In this document: in pieces, positions 1-5,983 of the stretch | Layout of the letters: each line of letters begins with the position of its first letter | Position numbering within the stretch: position 1 is the stretch's first letter | Source of the DNA: Micromonosporaceae bacterium | Lineage (GTDB): Bacteria; Actinomycetota; Actinomycetes; Mycobacteriales; Micromonosporaceae | Direction: 5' to 3' | Length of the DNA stretch: 8,104 nt | Assembly (NCBI GenBank): GCA_019690055.1 | Contig: JADGGF010000186.1 | Coordinates: forward strand, 1-8,104 | The notes under the pieces: generated by a model | The model's database searches: none | What the model saw: only the letters and a program-made list of their open reading frames with translations | Told to the model about the DNA's origin: nothing | Translations under genes and position numbers: made by a program

Positions 1-94
1 TGGCACGTCCACGGCCCTCACAGCCCGCCGGCTCGCGCCCCAGGACCCCGAGACCGCAACGGCCATCCCAGGACACCCGAAAGCCACCAGCCAC

Positions 95-733
95 CTAGAG
101 CTGATCGAGGATGCCCTCGACCACCCAGGACACGTCCGCCGTTGCCGATCCTCCCACCATCACGAGCAGCGGGGTCGTCGCTTGGTCGCCGTTCGCCACC
201 GGTATCTCGACGAGGTAGACCTGGACGTCGTCGGCAACGGGCCAGGTCCACGCGTCCAGCCCGGCCACCGTGGTCGGTTCTGCCTGCGAGGGCGGGGAGA
301 GAGTGCCGTTGGCAGCCTGCACCTGGAAGCAGTCGGGCGGCTCTCCGGTCGCGGGCCCCCAGACGATCCCCCAGCCCCAGCCGGAGGTGTCGCCCGGCAG
401 GTCATCGCGCTTCGGCATCAACTCAACGCAGTCGCTCGGGGCCCCGGGACGAACGCCGGCCGGCAGCTCGACCTCGGTCCCGGCGATGTCCAGTGTGGAG
501 AGCGTTGGCGGTTGGGCCACGATGTTTGCCGGTCCGGGGTCCCGGCCGACGAGCGCGACCGCGGCCGTCGTCACCGCGACCACGCCGACAAATGCGGCGC
601 CGACGGTGACGACCGCCTGGCTGCGGGTGCGGGGCCGGTAGTTGTCGTGCCGGCCCGGGGCCGGCGGCGGCAGGGTAGCGAGCTGCGCAGCAAAGGCCGA
701 CTTGAGGTCGGCGATCGATGGTTCGTTCGACAT
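95..733 (-). CDS. putative membrane anti-sigma factor (non-zinc type) paired with SigE-family sigma factor
   Basis: A 212-residue protein with one membrane segment at about residues 40-63 (rich in V, A, G and T). It is preceded by a 39-residue, probably cytoplasmic, N-terminus and followed by about 150 residues that should lie outside the cell. The outer part has two cysteines (Cys102 and Cys135) that could form a disulfide. I chose the ATG at 733 because GGAGAGGA (741-748) lies 7 bases upstream and because it overlaps the sigma gene's TAA as TAATG, which indicates translational coupling. A longer reading frame extends to 817 but would run deep into the sigma gene. No HxxxCxxC zinc anti-sigma motif is visible in the N-terminus. 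The anti-sigma role is inferred from operon position and topology; no sequence domain shows it. It could instead be another membrane partner or sensor co-transcribed with the sigma factor. Confidence 0.72.
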   Translation of the reverse strand: MSNEPSIADLKSAFAAQLATLPPPAPGRHDNYRPRTRSQAVVTVGAAFVGVVAVTTAAVALVGRDPGPANIVAQPPTLSTLDIAGTEVELPAGVRPGAPSDCVELMPKRDDLPGDTSGWGWGIVWGPATGEPPDCFQVQAANGTLSPPSQAEPTTVAGLDAWTWPVADDVQVYLVEIPVANGDQATTPLLVMVGGSATADVSWVVEGILDQL

Positions 734-1263
734 TACGGGGTCCTCTCCGGATGAAGCTGCGCGCGCAGGTGGGCCAACGCGCGGGAGGCGGTGCTCTTGA
801 CGGTGCCGACCGAGCAACCGAGCAGGTCGGCGACCTCCTGCTCGGTCAGGTCCTCCCAGTAGCGCAGGACCAGTACGGTCCGTTGCCGCACGGTCAGCGT
901 GGCCAGCGCCCGCCGAAGGTCCTGCTGGTCATCGACGGCGGCCATCCTCAACCCGGACGCGACGTCCACGACGTCCCGGGTATCACCGTCCGCCGTTGCC
1001 AGCTCCTGGCGGCGACGTTGCCGTTGCGTGCGCCCATCGATCACCGCGTTCGTCAGTACCCGGCGGGCGTAGGCGACCGGATTCTCCATCTGGCTGACCC
1101 GTGGCCATCGGCGGGCCACCGTGGTCCACGTGACCTGCACCAGGTCGTCGGCCTCCTGCGCGTCCCAGGTCATCAGGTACGCGGTGCGGCGCAGGCCCTC
1201 GGTAGCCTCGGCCACGAGCCGCTCGAACTCTCGCCGCTGCCGGCCGCTCCGCAGCCACTCCAT
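733..1263 (-). CDS. SigE-family ECF-like RNA polymerase sigma factor
   Basis: A 176-residue sigma-70 family protein with only regions 2 and 4, the usual size for actinobacterial SigE-family group 4 sigma factors. Region 2 covers about residues 12-82, including the core-binding stretch ADDLVQ (38-43) and RRVLTNAVID (67-76). Region 4 covers about 116-167, with the helix-turn-helix LTEQEVADLLGCSVGTVKS (139-157) expected to contact the -35 element. There is no C-terminal extension or SnoaL domain, so it is not ECF41-like. The ATG at 1263 has GGAGG 10 bases upstream (CCTCC on the plus strand at 1274-1278), a slightly long spacing. The stop overlaps the start of the downstream membrane protein by one base, so the two are an operon. 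It should redirect RNA polymerase to a small regulon; the target promoters and signal are not evident. I saw no convincing autoregulatory promoter upstream. Confidence 0.92.
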   Translation of the reverse strand: MEWLRSGRQRREFERLVAEATEGLRRTAYLMTWDAQEADDLVQVTWTTVARRWPRVSQMENPVAYARRVLTNAVIDGRTQRQRRRQELATADGDTRDVVDVASGLRMAAVDDQQDLRRALATLTVRQRTVLVLRYWEDLTEQEVADLLGCSVGTVKSTASRALAHLRAQLHPERTP

Positions 1264-1542
1264 GTCTCGGGTGCCTCCGTCACTCGTCTACCTGGGTAAA
1301 CCCCTCCTCCGCCGCCCGTGGTTGTCGCAATGCGAGAGAGTCTTCCCGGCTCGTAACGTCAACGTCGGCATGACCACCAGTACAGTCGTACGAGTGGTGG
1401 CACCGGCCGGATTTTCTGCGGAAGATGGGCGCAGATTTACTCCACCCCGGCCTGCACCCAGCGCGACCCGGGCCGGGGCGGGGCTCCTCATCGGCGGCTG
1501 CGGCCGTACGTCGTTCTCTGAACTATCTCGCGCGGGTTCCCG
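1264..1542. other. intergenic region with a bulged hairpin
   Basis: This 279-base gap separates the methyltransferase stop from the sigma start, both on the minus strand. It holds an imperfect dyad at 1374-1400: CCACCAGTAC, loop AGTC, then GTAC and TGGTGG separated by an unpaired GAG. No T-tract follows it in either direction, so it is not a standard intrinsic terminator. A short palindrome GGGTAAACCC lies at 1294-1303, ahead of the sigma gene. A TTGACG can be read on the minus strand near 1358-1363, but no matching -10 follows. I see no gene here. Confidence 0.4.
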
Positions 1543-2409
1543 TCACGAGCGGTCGGCCACGGCGACCCGCCCCGTGGTTAGGGACCGGGCCTGGTGGATG
1601 GCCATGCCGATGTCCCGGGCTACCTCGGCGAGGGCTACGTCCGTGGCGATGACGAATTCATGCGTACGGAAGAGTCGGTCGATTTCCGATGGCCGCCACA
1701 GCGAACGCCAGGGTTCGCCGGCAAGGGCGCTGTAGCCGCCTGCCATCGCGCGGGCGATGAACCGACCCACCCGGGCGAGCGCCGACGGCGACTGGTAATT
1801 CGCGATCAGGCGGCTGCCCGCCGCCGAGAGCACGCTGATCGTGCGCAGGGCGACGACGACGTCGGCCGAGCGTAGGTACGGGATGACACCCTCCCAGATC
1901 CAGGTCGTGGGCCGGTCCGCCCGATGACCCGCCTCCCGGAGCGCGTCGTCGAGTGGGTCGCGACTCAGGTCGACCGGAACGAACCGCACCGAGCGGGCAG
2001 TGGGTGTGAGCTCAGCGACGCGCGACCGCTTGTCGGCCTGCGACGCTGGGTGGTCGACCTCGAATACGTCCACAGTAGACATCTCTGGCATGCGCCAGGC
2101 TCGCGCGTCCAGGCCGGCGCCGAGGATGACGACCTGTGATGCCAGGCGTTCCCGTAGCGCGGCATCGATGGCGATGGTGCGGGGCACGACCACCTCACTG
2201 CAGGCCCGCACCGACTCGAACGCCATCCGCTGACGCCAGCCCGACGGTGCGGTACCCTCGCGCACCTGACGCACCGGGACCTGCTCATGCTCATGCAATA
2301 GCGCCATCGCGACCGGGTCGCTGAACGTGCCCGTCGCAAGCCGACCCTGGGCCGCAGCCCGACCCTGGCAGACGAGCACGGCGGTGCGACTGGCTCGTCC
2401 CTTTTGCAC
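1543..2409 (-). CDS. class I SAM-dependent methyltransferase (TIGR00027 / leucine carboxyl methyltransferase-like)
   Basis: A 288-residue protein that matches the actinobacterial family of putative SAM methyltransferases related to leucine carboxyl methyltransferases. Its N-terminus has the family pattern SRTAVLVCQGRAAA (7-20) and FSDPVA (29-34). Motif I for SAM binding is VVILGAGLDARAWR (93-106). The acidic/ribose region is VFEVDHPASQADKR (115-128), and the post-motif is TTWIWEGVIPYL (168-179). Length is normal for the family. The start is GTG at 2409, with AGGA about 8 bases upstream; no earlier start gives a better N-terminus. The family has many paralogues in mycobacteria and other actinomycetes, and their substrates are mostly unknown, so the methyl acceptor cannot be named. 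It sits alone: 202 bases separate it from the small gene upstream and 279 from the sigma gene downstream. Confidence 0.9.
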   Translation of the reverse strand: MQKGRASRTAVLVCQGRAAAQGRLATGTFSDPVAMALLHEHEQVPVRQVREGTAPSGWRQRMAFESVRACSEVVVPRTIAIDAALRERLASQVVILGAGLDARAWRMPEMSTVDVFEVDHPASQADKRSRVAELTPTARSVRFVPVDLSRDPLDDALREAGHRADRPTTWIWEGVIPYLRSADVVVALRTISVLSAAGSRLIANYQSPSALARVGRFIARAMAGGYSALAGEPWRSLWRPSEIDRLFRTHEFVIATDVALAEVARDIGMAIHQARSLTTGRVAVADRS

Positions 2410-2611
2410 GCAGAGATCCTACGGCACGGCAATCAGCAGCACGGGCCGTACGAGTCACGCACCAGGACCGTCACTCCTTCCGGCCGATCGCGGCGATGCC
2501 CGGCTGAGCAGACGCCCGACGATGGCCTGCCCGCCATGATCGCCGGCTCGAAGTCCGGTGGGTCGGCGCCTGACTTCCCCAGCCGATCGCCCGACTGCCC
2601 ATATCCGTCGT
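2410..2611. other. gap between small hypothetical gene and methyltransferase; possible tiny leader ORF
   Basis: On the minus strand a purine-rich GGAAGGAG (about 2479-2486) precedes a very short reading frame that ends ...RDSYGPCC then TGA at 2433-2435, 23 bases before the methyltransferase GTG. It could start at a GTG overlapping the GGAG or at a later GTG. This frame stays open back to an ATG at 2642, overlapping the upstream gene, giving 69 residues of no recognised family. Nothing else supports translation. I see no clear promoter or terminator in the gap. Confidence 0.2.
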
Positions 2612-2842
2612 CTACGACTGACGGCCCCCTCGAATCGGCCAATGGCCCAACCGCTCCCGGTCGTGCAGGATTGCCCCGTACGCCGACGAGAAGCTCTTGT
2701 CGCGGGTGCCGTCCGCCGGGCTCGCCTCGTGCGACTGCTTGTCAATCGTCAGGCGCCGGTCCATCCGCCCGCCCTCTCCGAACGCGTACTCCACCTCTCG
2801 GCTGGTCTCGCCGACCTTCTCGAAGTCGATGATGATCGCCAA
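2612..2842 (-). CDS. small hypothetical protein (76 aa, TTG start)
   Basis: A 76-residue acidic-to-neutral protein beginning MAIIIDFEKVGETSREVEYAF and containing GRMDRRLTIDKQS (about 25-37). It has no signal peptide, membrane segment or metal motif. The strand-like start and alternating charge look like a small folded cytoplasmic domain. It resembles, from memory, short uncharacterised actinomycete proteins of the form FEKVGET..VEY.FG..MDRRL.ID, so I treat it as a real gene. The start must be the TTG at 2842: an in-frame TGA lies three codons upstream and no ATG or GTG follows before the conserved-looking part. A GGTGAGG sequence lies 4 bases upstream, close but usable. Function is unknown. 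It is followed by the methyltransferase on the same strand after 202 bases, so co-transcription is possible but not shown. Confidence 0.62.
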   Translation of the reverse strand: MAIIIDFEKVGETSREVEYAFGEGGRMDRRLTIDKQSHEASPADGTRDKSFSSAYGAILHDRERLGHWPIRGGRQS

Positions 2843-3134
2843 CCGACCTCACCCCAATGCATCCAAAATCACCGACGCCGACGGGCACGACGACCGAGAA
2901 AATCGGCGTAGCTACATTGTGGCGGTGCCGCCAACGGCTCCGACTACCGCGGCCACGTTGCTCGCCCGGCGGCCGACAGGCCGCAGGCCCTCCTCCACGA
3001 CCCAGGCCCGCTCGTCGGCCGCCGCCAACGCTCTGCGATGGTCCTGTCCCCACGGAGCTAGCAATGCATTAGACTCGATGCCCTATCCTGGAGCCCGCCC
3101 GACCACGGCGCAGACGCGTGGGCGTACCTCGCGT
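2843..3134. other. divergent spacer, largely without genes
   Basis: This lies between the small minus-strand gene and the tandem repeat in front of the lipoprotein. One minus-strand frame (2912-3064, TTG start) would give 50 residues with natural-looking composition, ending AAVVGAVGGTATM, and is bounded upstream by an in-frame TAG. It has no visible ribosome binding site and no family I recognise, so it may be a decayed gene end. A short dyad CCGA-GAAAA-TCGG lies at 2894-2906. A TATCCT at 3084-3089 could be a plus-strand -10 element, but I find no -35 partner. Confidence 0.25.
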
Positions 3135-3176
3135 CGTGGGCACCTCTGACAGTGACGTGGGCACCAATGACAGTGA
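3135..3176 (+). repeat. 21-bp tandem direct repeat upstream of lipoprotein gene
   Basis: Two adjacent 21-base copies, 3135-3155 and 3156-3176, follow the pattern CGTGGGCACC-N2-TGACAGTGA and differ only in the two middle bases (TC versus AA). A weaker partial copy beginning CGTGGGC lies at 3117. The second copy ends 20 bases before the lipoprotein start codon. A 21-base period is about two helical turns, so a protein bound at each copy would sit on the same face of the DNA. Identity of 19 of 21 is read directly; a regulatory role is inferred. Confidence 0.7.
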
Positions 3177-3196
3177 TTGTTGATCGGGGAGGATCT

Positions 3197-3679
3197 GTGC
3201 GAAGGCTGCTCGTTCCGGTTGGGGTTGTGGCGGCACTGGCGTTCGGGCTGTCCGCCTGCGGTGGCGACGACGGCGGTAACCCCGACGCGCCGCCGACGTC
3301 GGGGTCCACCGCGACCGTTCCGGCGGGCCCGGTCGCTGGCGCTGACACGCCCGAGGGTCAGGCGTTCTGTGACGAGGCGACGCGCACGATTGGTGACGCG
3401 CTCGCCGTTGCCGCGCAGGCGTACGAGGACTTCTTCAAGGCCGAGGCCGGAACGGACGAGTGGCTGTCGGCGCTCGACGCGACGACGCAGACGAGTGGTG
3501 AGGCGTACGAGGCGGCGGTCGAGATGGCCGAAGCGGCACCGACACCGGAGCTCAAGGCCGTGGTCGACGGCATCGCCGCCAAGATTAAGATTAACGACGA
3601 CGGATCGTCCGAGGTGGTCATCAGCCCGCAGACGGTGTCGGAACTTATGGGCCAGCTCAACGCCGCCTGCGGTCGCTGA
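3197..3679 (+). CDS. small secreted lipoprotein, function unknown
   Basis: A 160-residue lipoprotein precursor. The signal peptide has Arg2-Arg3, a hydrophobic core VPVGVVAALAFG and the lipobox LSAC, placing the lipidated cysteine at residue 21. It should be anchored to the outer face of the cell membrane. Residues 22-52 form a Gly/Asp/Pro/Thr-rich linker. The rest (about 53-160) is acidic, rich in Ala and Glu and probably helical, with one Cys near its start (FCDEA) and one at its end (NAACGR) that could pair. I chose the GTG at 3197 because GGGGAGG lies just upstream (3186-3192) and the basic signal peptide starts there. The frame extends further, to ATGs at 3167 and 3152, but those add a non-signal-like N-terminus and run into the tandem repeat. 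I recognise no enzyme or binding domain. It appears to be a single-gene unit ended by the hairpin at 3821. Confidence 0.82.
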   Translation: MRRLLVPVGVVAALAFGLSACGGDDGGNPDAPPTSGSTATVPAGPVAGADTPEGQAFCDEATRTIGDALAVAAQAYEDFFKAEAGTDEWLSALDATTQTSGEAYEAAVEMAEAAPTPELKAVVDGIAAKIKINDDGSSEVVISPQTVSELMGQLNAACGR

Positions 3680-3820
3680 ACGGTTGCGGTAGTGCGGTCG
3701 GCGTCCAAGGTGGATTCCAGTGATGGACATCGACGATAGAAAGATGCAGAACCGTCGCACCAAGGACACCGGCGAGACATGACGCAACCCTTGGTCTAGC
3801 CCGAGGCTGAGTCGCCGTAG

Positions 3821-3858
3821 AGCCGCCTTCCCTTGTGGTACAAGGGAAGGCGGCTTTT
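3821..3858 (+). terminator. intrinsic terminator, probably shared by convergent genes
   Basis: A perfect 15-bp stem, AGCCGCCTTCCCTTG (3821-3835) with CAAGGGAAGGCGGCT (3841-3855), closes a TGGTA loop and is followed by a short T run. It lies 141 bases after the lipoprotein stop and 133 bases beyond the minus-strand MFS stop. The T run is on the plus-strand side, so termination of the lipoprotein transcript is the main role. The stem is stable enough to help stop the convergent MFS transcript too. Confidence 0.88.
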
Positions 3859-3991
3859 CGGTACTCGAACCCCTGACCCTGCTCCGTCGCGGAGCGCTAC
3901 GCCCGGGCCCGCGGCGGGGGGACCTCTGGCGGCATCGGCCGCTCGCCCGCAAACGGCACCCGACCACCTGCCCTGACCCGGACCGCCTGCC

Positions 3992-5245
3992 TCACGAATC
4001 CCGCGGCGTGGCGGGCCCGGCGACGTCCAGCATGGGCGGCCGTATGGTCAGGGCGTAGGCCACGAGCAGGGCCAAGCTCGCGACTCCGCCGACCACGAAG
4101 ACCGCCCGAACGCCGTACACCTCGGCGAGCAGTCCACCGAGGGCGGCACCCGCAGGTAGCACTCCCCAGCTGATGACTCGGCTCGCGCTGTACACCCGGG
4201 CCAAGAGGTCCGCCGGGGTTACGCGCTGCCGGACGACCGCGACGATGACCCGCCACACCGCCGAACCGGCCCCGCCCAGGAACATCGCGGCACCGATGGC
4301 GACAGGATTGGTGGTGACCGCCGGGGTACCGACGAGCACGACTGTGCCCACTATGTCCAGCGCCAGCAGCTGGCGATCCCCCAGCCAGCGACGTAACGGT
4401 TCGACCAGTGCCGAACCGGCGACCGCCCCGAGCGCCATCGCGGTCAGCAGCAGGCCGTACCCGGCCGGGCTCAAGCCGACGGGGCCAGGCGCGACCACAT
4501 AGACGACCAATACGGCCGTCCAAGCCGCCCAGAAGATGTTCATCGACGCAGTGAGTAGCGTAAGGGTACGGAGTAGCGAATGACGCCAGGTGTACCGCAG
4601 TCCGGCGGTGACGGCGGCCAGCAACGACTCTGGTGCGCCCGTGCTGGCAGCGCGGTAGCGACCGCTCATCAGGGCGAGCATCGGTAGGGTAGCGAGGTAG
4701 AGCAGCGAACTGGCGCCGGTGACCCAGACCAGCCCGGCGACGGCGAGCAGGCCCGCCAGCGGCGGCCCGACGAACTGGTTGGTGACGTTGATCGCGAGCT
4801 CGAGGCGAGCGTTCGCCCGTCCGAGCAGTTGCTGGTCGCGCACGGTCGACGGGATCAGCGCGGCCAGCGAAGAGTCCACAATGGTCTCACCCAGCCCGAG
4901 CAGGAACGCGGCCGCGTAGACCCAGGCGAGGCTGACCGACCCGGTAGCGGCCCCGAGGGTCAAGGCGCCGAGCACGCCGACCCGGCCGACGTTCACGGCT
5001 ACCACGAGACGGCGCCGGTCCAGCCGGTCGGCGAGCAGTCCAGCCGGCAGACCGAGCACCGGCCAGGCCAGCGTCAGCAGCACGGTGACGGCGGCGACCT
5101 CGCCGGGCGACGCGTGCAGCCGCAGCGCCAGCAATGGCAGGGCGAGCAAGTACAGGGCATCGCCGAGATTCGCCGTTGCGCTGGCCGACCACAAGGCGCC
5201 GAAGTCCCGGCCGAGCTTCGGCGGTTTTACCGCTGTAATTGACAT
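3992..5245 (-). CDS. MFS transporter, drug-efflux/exporter type
   Basis: A 417-residue integral membrane protein with the hydrophobic pattern of a 12-helix major facilitator. The signature loop between helices 2 and 3, GLPAGLLADRLDRRR (65-79), is present. After helix 6 comes a central basic loop near 195-225 (GRYRAASTG...RYTWRH). The N-terminus NLGDALYLLALPLLAL (26-41) and overall layout resemble the MFS_3/EntS-like exporters, which use the proton gradient to export macrolides, siderophores or other small molecules. The substrate cannot be read from sequence. The ATG at 5245 has no Shine-Dalgarno; a good promoter places the transcript start at or next to the ATG, so the message is probably leaderless. 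It is divergent from a CGNR zinc-finger gene 56 bases away, which suggests that protein controls the exporter. Confidence 0.9.
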   Translation of the reverse strand: MSITAVKPPKLGRDFGALWSASATANLGDALYLLALPLLALRLHASPGEVAAVTVLLTLAWPVLGLPAGLLADRLDRRRLVVAVNVGRVGVLGALTLGAATGSVSLAWVYAAAFLLGLGETIVDSSLAALIPSTVRDQQLLGRANARLELAINVTNQFVGPPLAGLLAVAGLVWVTGASSLLYLATLPMLALMSGRYRAASTGAPESLLAAVTAGLRYTWRHSLLRTLTLLTASMNIFWAAWTAVLVVYVVAPGPVGLSPAGYGLLLTAMALGAVAGSALVEPLRRWLGDRQLLALDIVGTVVLVGTPAVTTNPVAIGAAMFLGGAGSAVWRVIVAVVRQRVTPADLLARVYSASRVISWGVLPAGAALGGLLAEVYGVRAVFVVGGVASLALLVAYALTIRPPMLDVAGPATPRDS

Positions 5246-5253
5246 GACCAGTA

Positions 5254-5283
5254 AACATAGAGGGTGATCGTACGACCGGTCAA
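5254..5283 (-). promoter_or_regulatory. promoter of the MFS gene, probably leaderless
   Basis: On the minus strand TTGACC (5283-5278) and TATGTT (5259-5254) are separated by 18 bases. The -10 hexamer ends 8 bases before the ATG, so transcription should start at or beside the start codon, which agrees with the missing ribosome binding site. The spacer contains most of the 8-bp palindromes GACCGGTC (5274-5281) and TCGTACGA (5268-5275), possible protein contact points. Confidence 0.6.
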
Positions 5284-5289
5284 GTGCCC

Positions 5290-5295
5290 TAGACT
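5290..5295 (+). promoter_or_regulatory. candidate -10 element of the CGNR gene, probably leaderless
   Basis: TAGACT lies 6 bases before the ATG at 5302, the spacing expected for a leaderless transcript. No Shine-Dalgarno is present ahead of the ATG. No good -35 hexamer is found 16-19 bases upstream, so the promoter is weak or needs an activator. Confidence 0.45.
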
Positions 5296-5301
5296 GGTAA
5301 C

Positions 5302-5898
5302 ATGGCCGAACGAACGTTGGACACCCTCGAGCTCGTGGGTAACGCGCTCTGCCTGGACTTCGCCAACACGGTCAACTCACGCATCAACCCGGTGCACGAT
5401 TACCTCACCTCCGAACGCGACCTGCTGCGCTGGGCGGTGCACGTCGGCGCGCTGGCCGACCCGGCCCACGGCGCGCTGACTCCGATCGATCGGGCCTGGG
5501 CGCTGCGGGACGCCATCTACGCGACGTTCTCAGCCGTGGCGGCCGGCCGGCGTCCCGGCCGGGCTGACCTCGCCGCCGTCAGCGATGCCTACGCCCAAGC
5601 CATGGCCCGATCGGTGCTCACGGCTGCCGATTCCGGGTACGTGCTGCAATGGCCCCGCCCGATCGATCCGCTGTGGCCGATCGGCCGGAGCGCGGGTGAA
5701 TTGCTGACCGGTGCCGACCTGGACCGTATCGGTGAGTGCCCGGGGTGCGGCTGGCTGTTTCTCGACACGAGCCGCAATGGCACCCGCCGGTGGTGCAGCA
5801 TGGCCACCTGCGGCAGCCGCGACAAGATGGCCCGCTATCACCGACGCATCGCCCGCACGCGCCAGTCGCTGCGGCCGACCAAAGGCGGCCGCCCCTAA
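5302..5898 (+). CDS. ABATE domain / CGNR zinc-finger protein, putative transcriptional regulator
   Basis: A 198-residue protein. The N-terminal part has the ABATE-type pattern LVGNALCLDFANTVNSR (11-27), followed by a helical region to about residue 140. The C-terminal zinc finger has Cys146 and Cys149 (ECPGCGWLF) and Cys165 and Cys170 (RRWCSMATCGSR), then a basic tail DKMARYHRRIARTRQ suited to nucleic-acid contact. The family signature CGNR reads CGSR here (170-173), an Asn-to-Ser change; all four zinc ligands are intact. Members of this family are annotated as probable stress-related transcription regulators, with little direct biochemistry. It faces the MFS exporter gene over 56 bases, the usual arrangement for a local regulator and its target, so control of that exporter is the best guess. 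The ATG at 5302 has no ribosome binding site and is probably leaderless. Confidence 0.9.
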   Translation: MAERTLDTLELVGNALCLDFANTVNSRINPVHDYLTSERDLLRWAVHVGALADPAHGALTPIDRAWALRDAIYATFSAVAAGRRPGRADLAAVSDAYAQAMARSVLTAADSGYVLQWPRPIDPLWPIGRSAGELLTGADLDRIGECPGCGWLFLDTSRNGTRRWCSMATCGSRDKMARYHRRIARTRQSLRPTKGGRP

Positions 5899-5983
5899 TC
5901 GGCCCGCCCGTGGGGCTCCGCCTGGATCACCAGCCCGATCACGATCGAGACCCGCGGATCGGCCGGCGTGACGCTGGTCCCGG
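5899..5983. other. short convergent gap
   Basis: These 85 bases lie between the stops of the convergent CGNR and kinase genes. They are GC-rich, and I see no hairpin followed by a T run in either direction. Confidence 0.4.

Larger units (their letters stand above)
5247..5298. promoter_or_regulatory. inverted ACCAGT/ACTGGT boxes flanking the divergent promoter region
   Basis: ACCAGT at 5247-5252 and ACTGGT at 5293-5298 are inverted copies. Read toward each gene, each one is ACTGGT placed 1 base (MFS) or 3 bases (CGNR gene) before the ATG. The regulatory role is inferred from the symmetry; the boxes are only 6 bases long and could be chance. Confidence 0.35.

Noticed and set aside
1..94. Possible gene end or terminator before the anti-sigma stop
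   Set aside because: No hairpin with a T run is present, and all open plus-strand frames here continue as antisense shadows. I see nothing supportable.
142..754. Long plus-strand open frames opposite the anti-sigma gene (up to 190 codons)
   Set aside because: They are Arg/Pro/Gly-rich shadows of the minus-strand gene caused by high GC, with no recognisable domain or ribosome binding site.
3152..3196. Upstream ATG extensions of the lipoprotein
   Set aside because: They would add about 10-15 residues before the RR-hydrophobic-LSAC signal peptide, whereas the GTG at 3197 has GGGGAGG just upstream.
3860..3895. Minus-strand stretch with GGTCAGGGGTTCGAGTACC resembling the T-arm of a tRNA
   Set aside because: The T-stem does not pair beyond three bases, and no acceptor, D-arm or anticodon arm can be built around it. 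A remnant or attachment site is possible, but nothing else indicates integration.
3881..3895. Small hairpin GCTCCG-TCG-CGGAGC as an MFS terminator
   Set aside because: It has only 6 bp and no T run on the minus strand. The 15-bp stem at 3821-3855 is the more likely stop for both genes.
3083..3967. 294-codon minus-strand open frame opposite the lipoprotein
   Set aside because: It is strongly Arg-rich and crosses the lipoprotein gene, its terminator and the intergenic repeat. The plus-strand frame has a clear signal peptide and lipobox, so the minus frame is a shadow.
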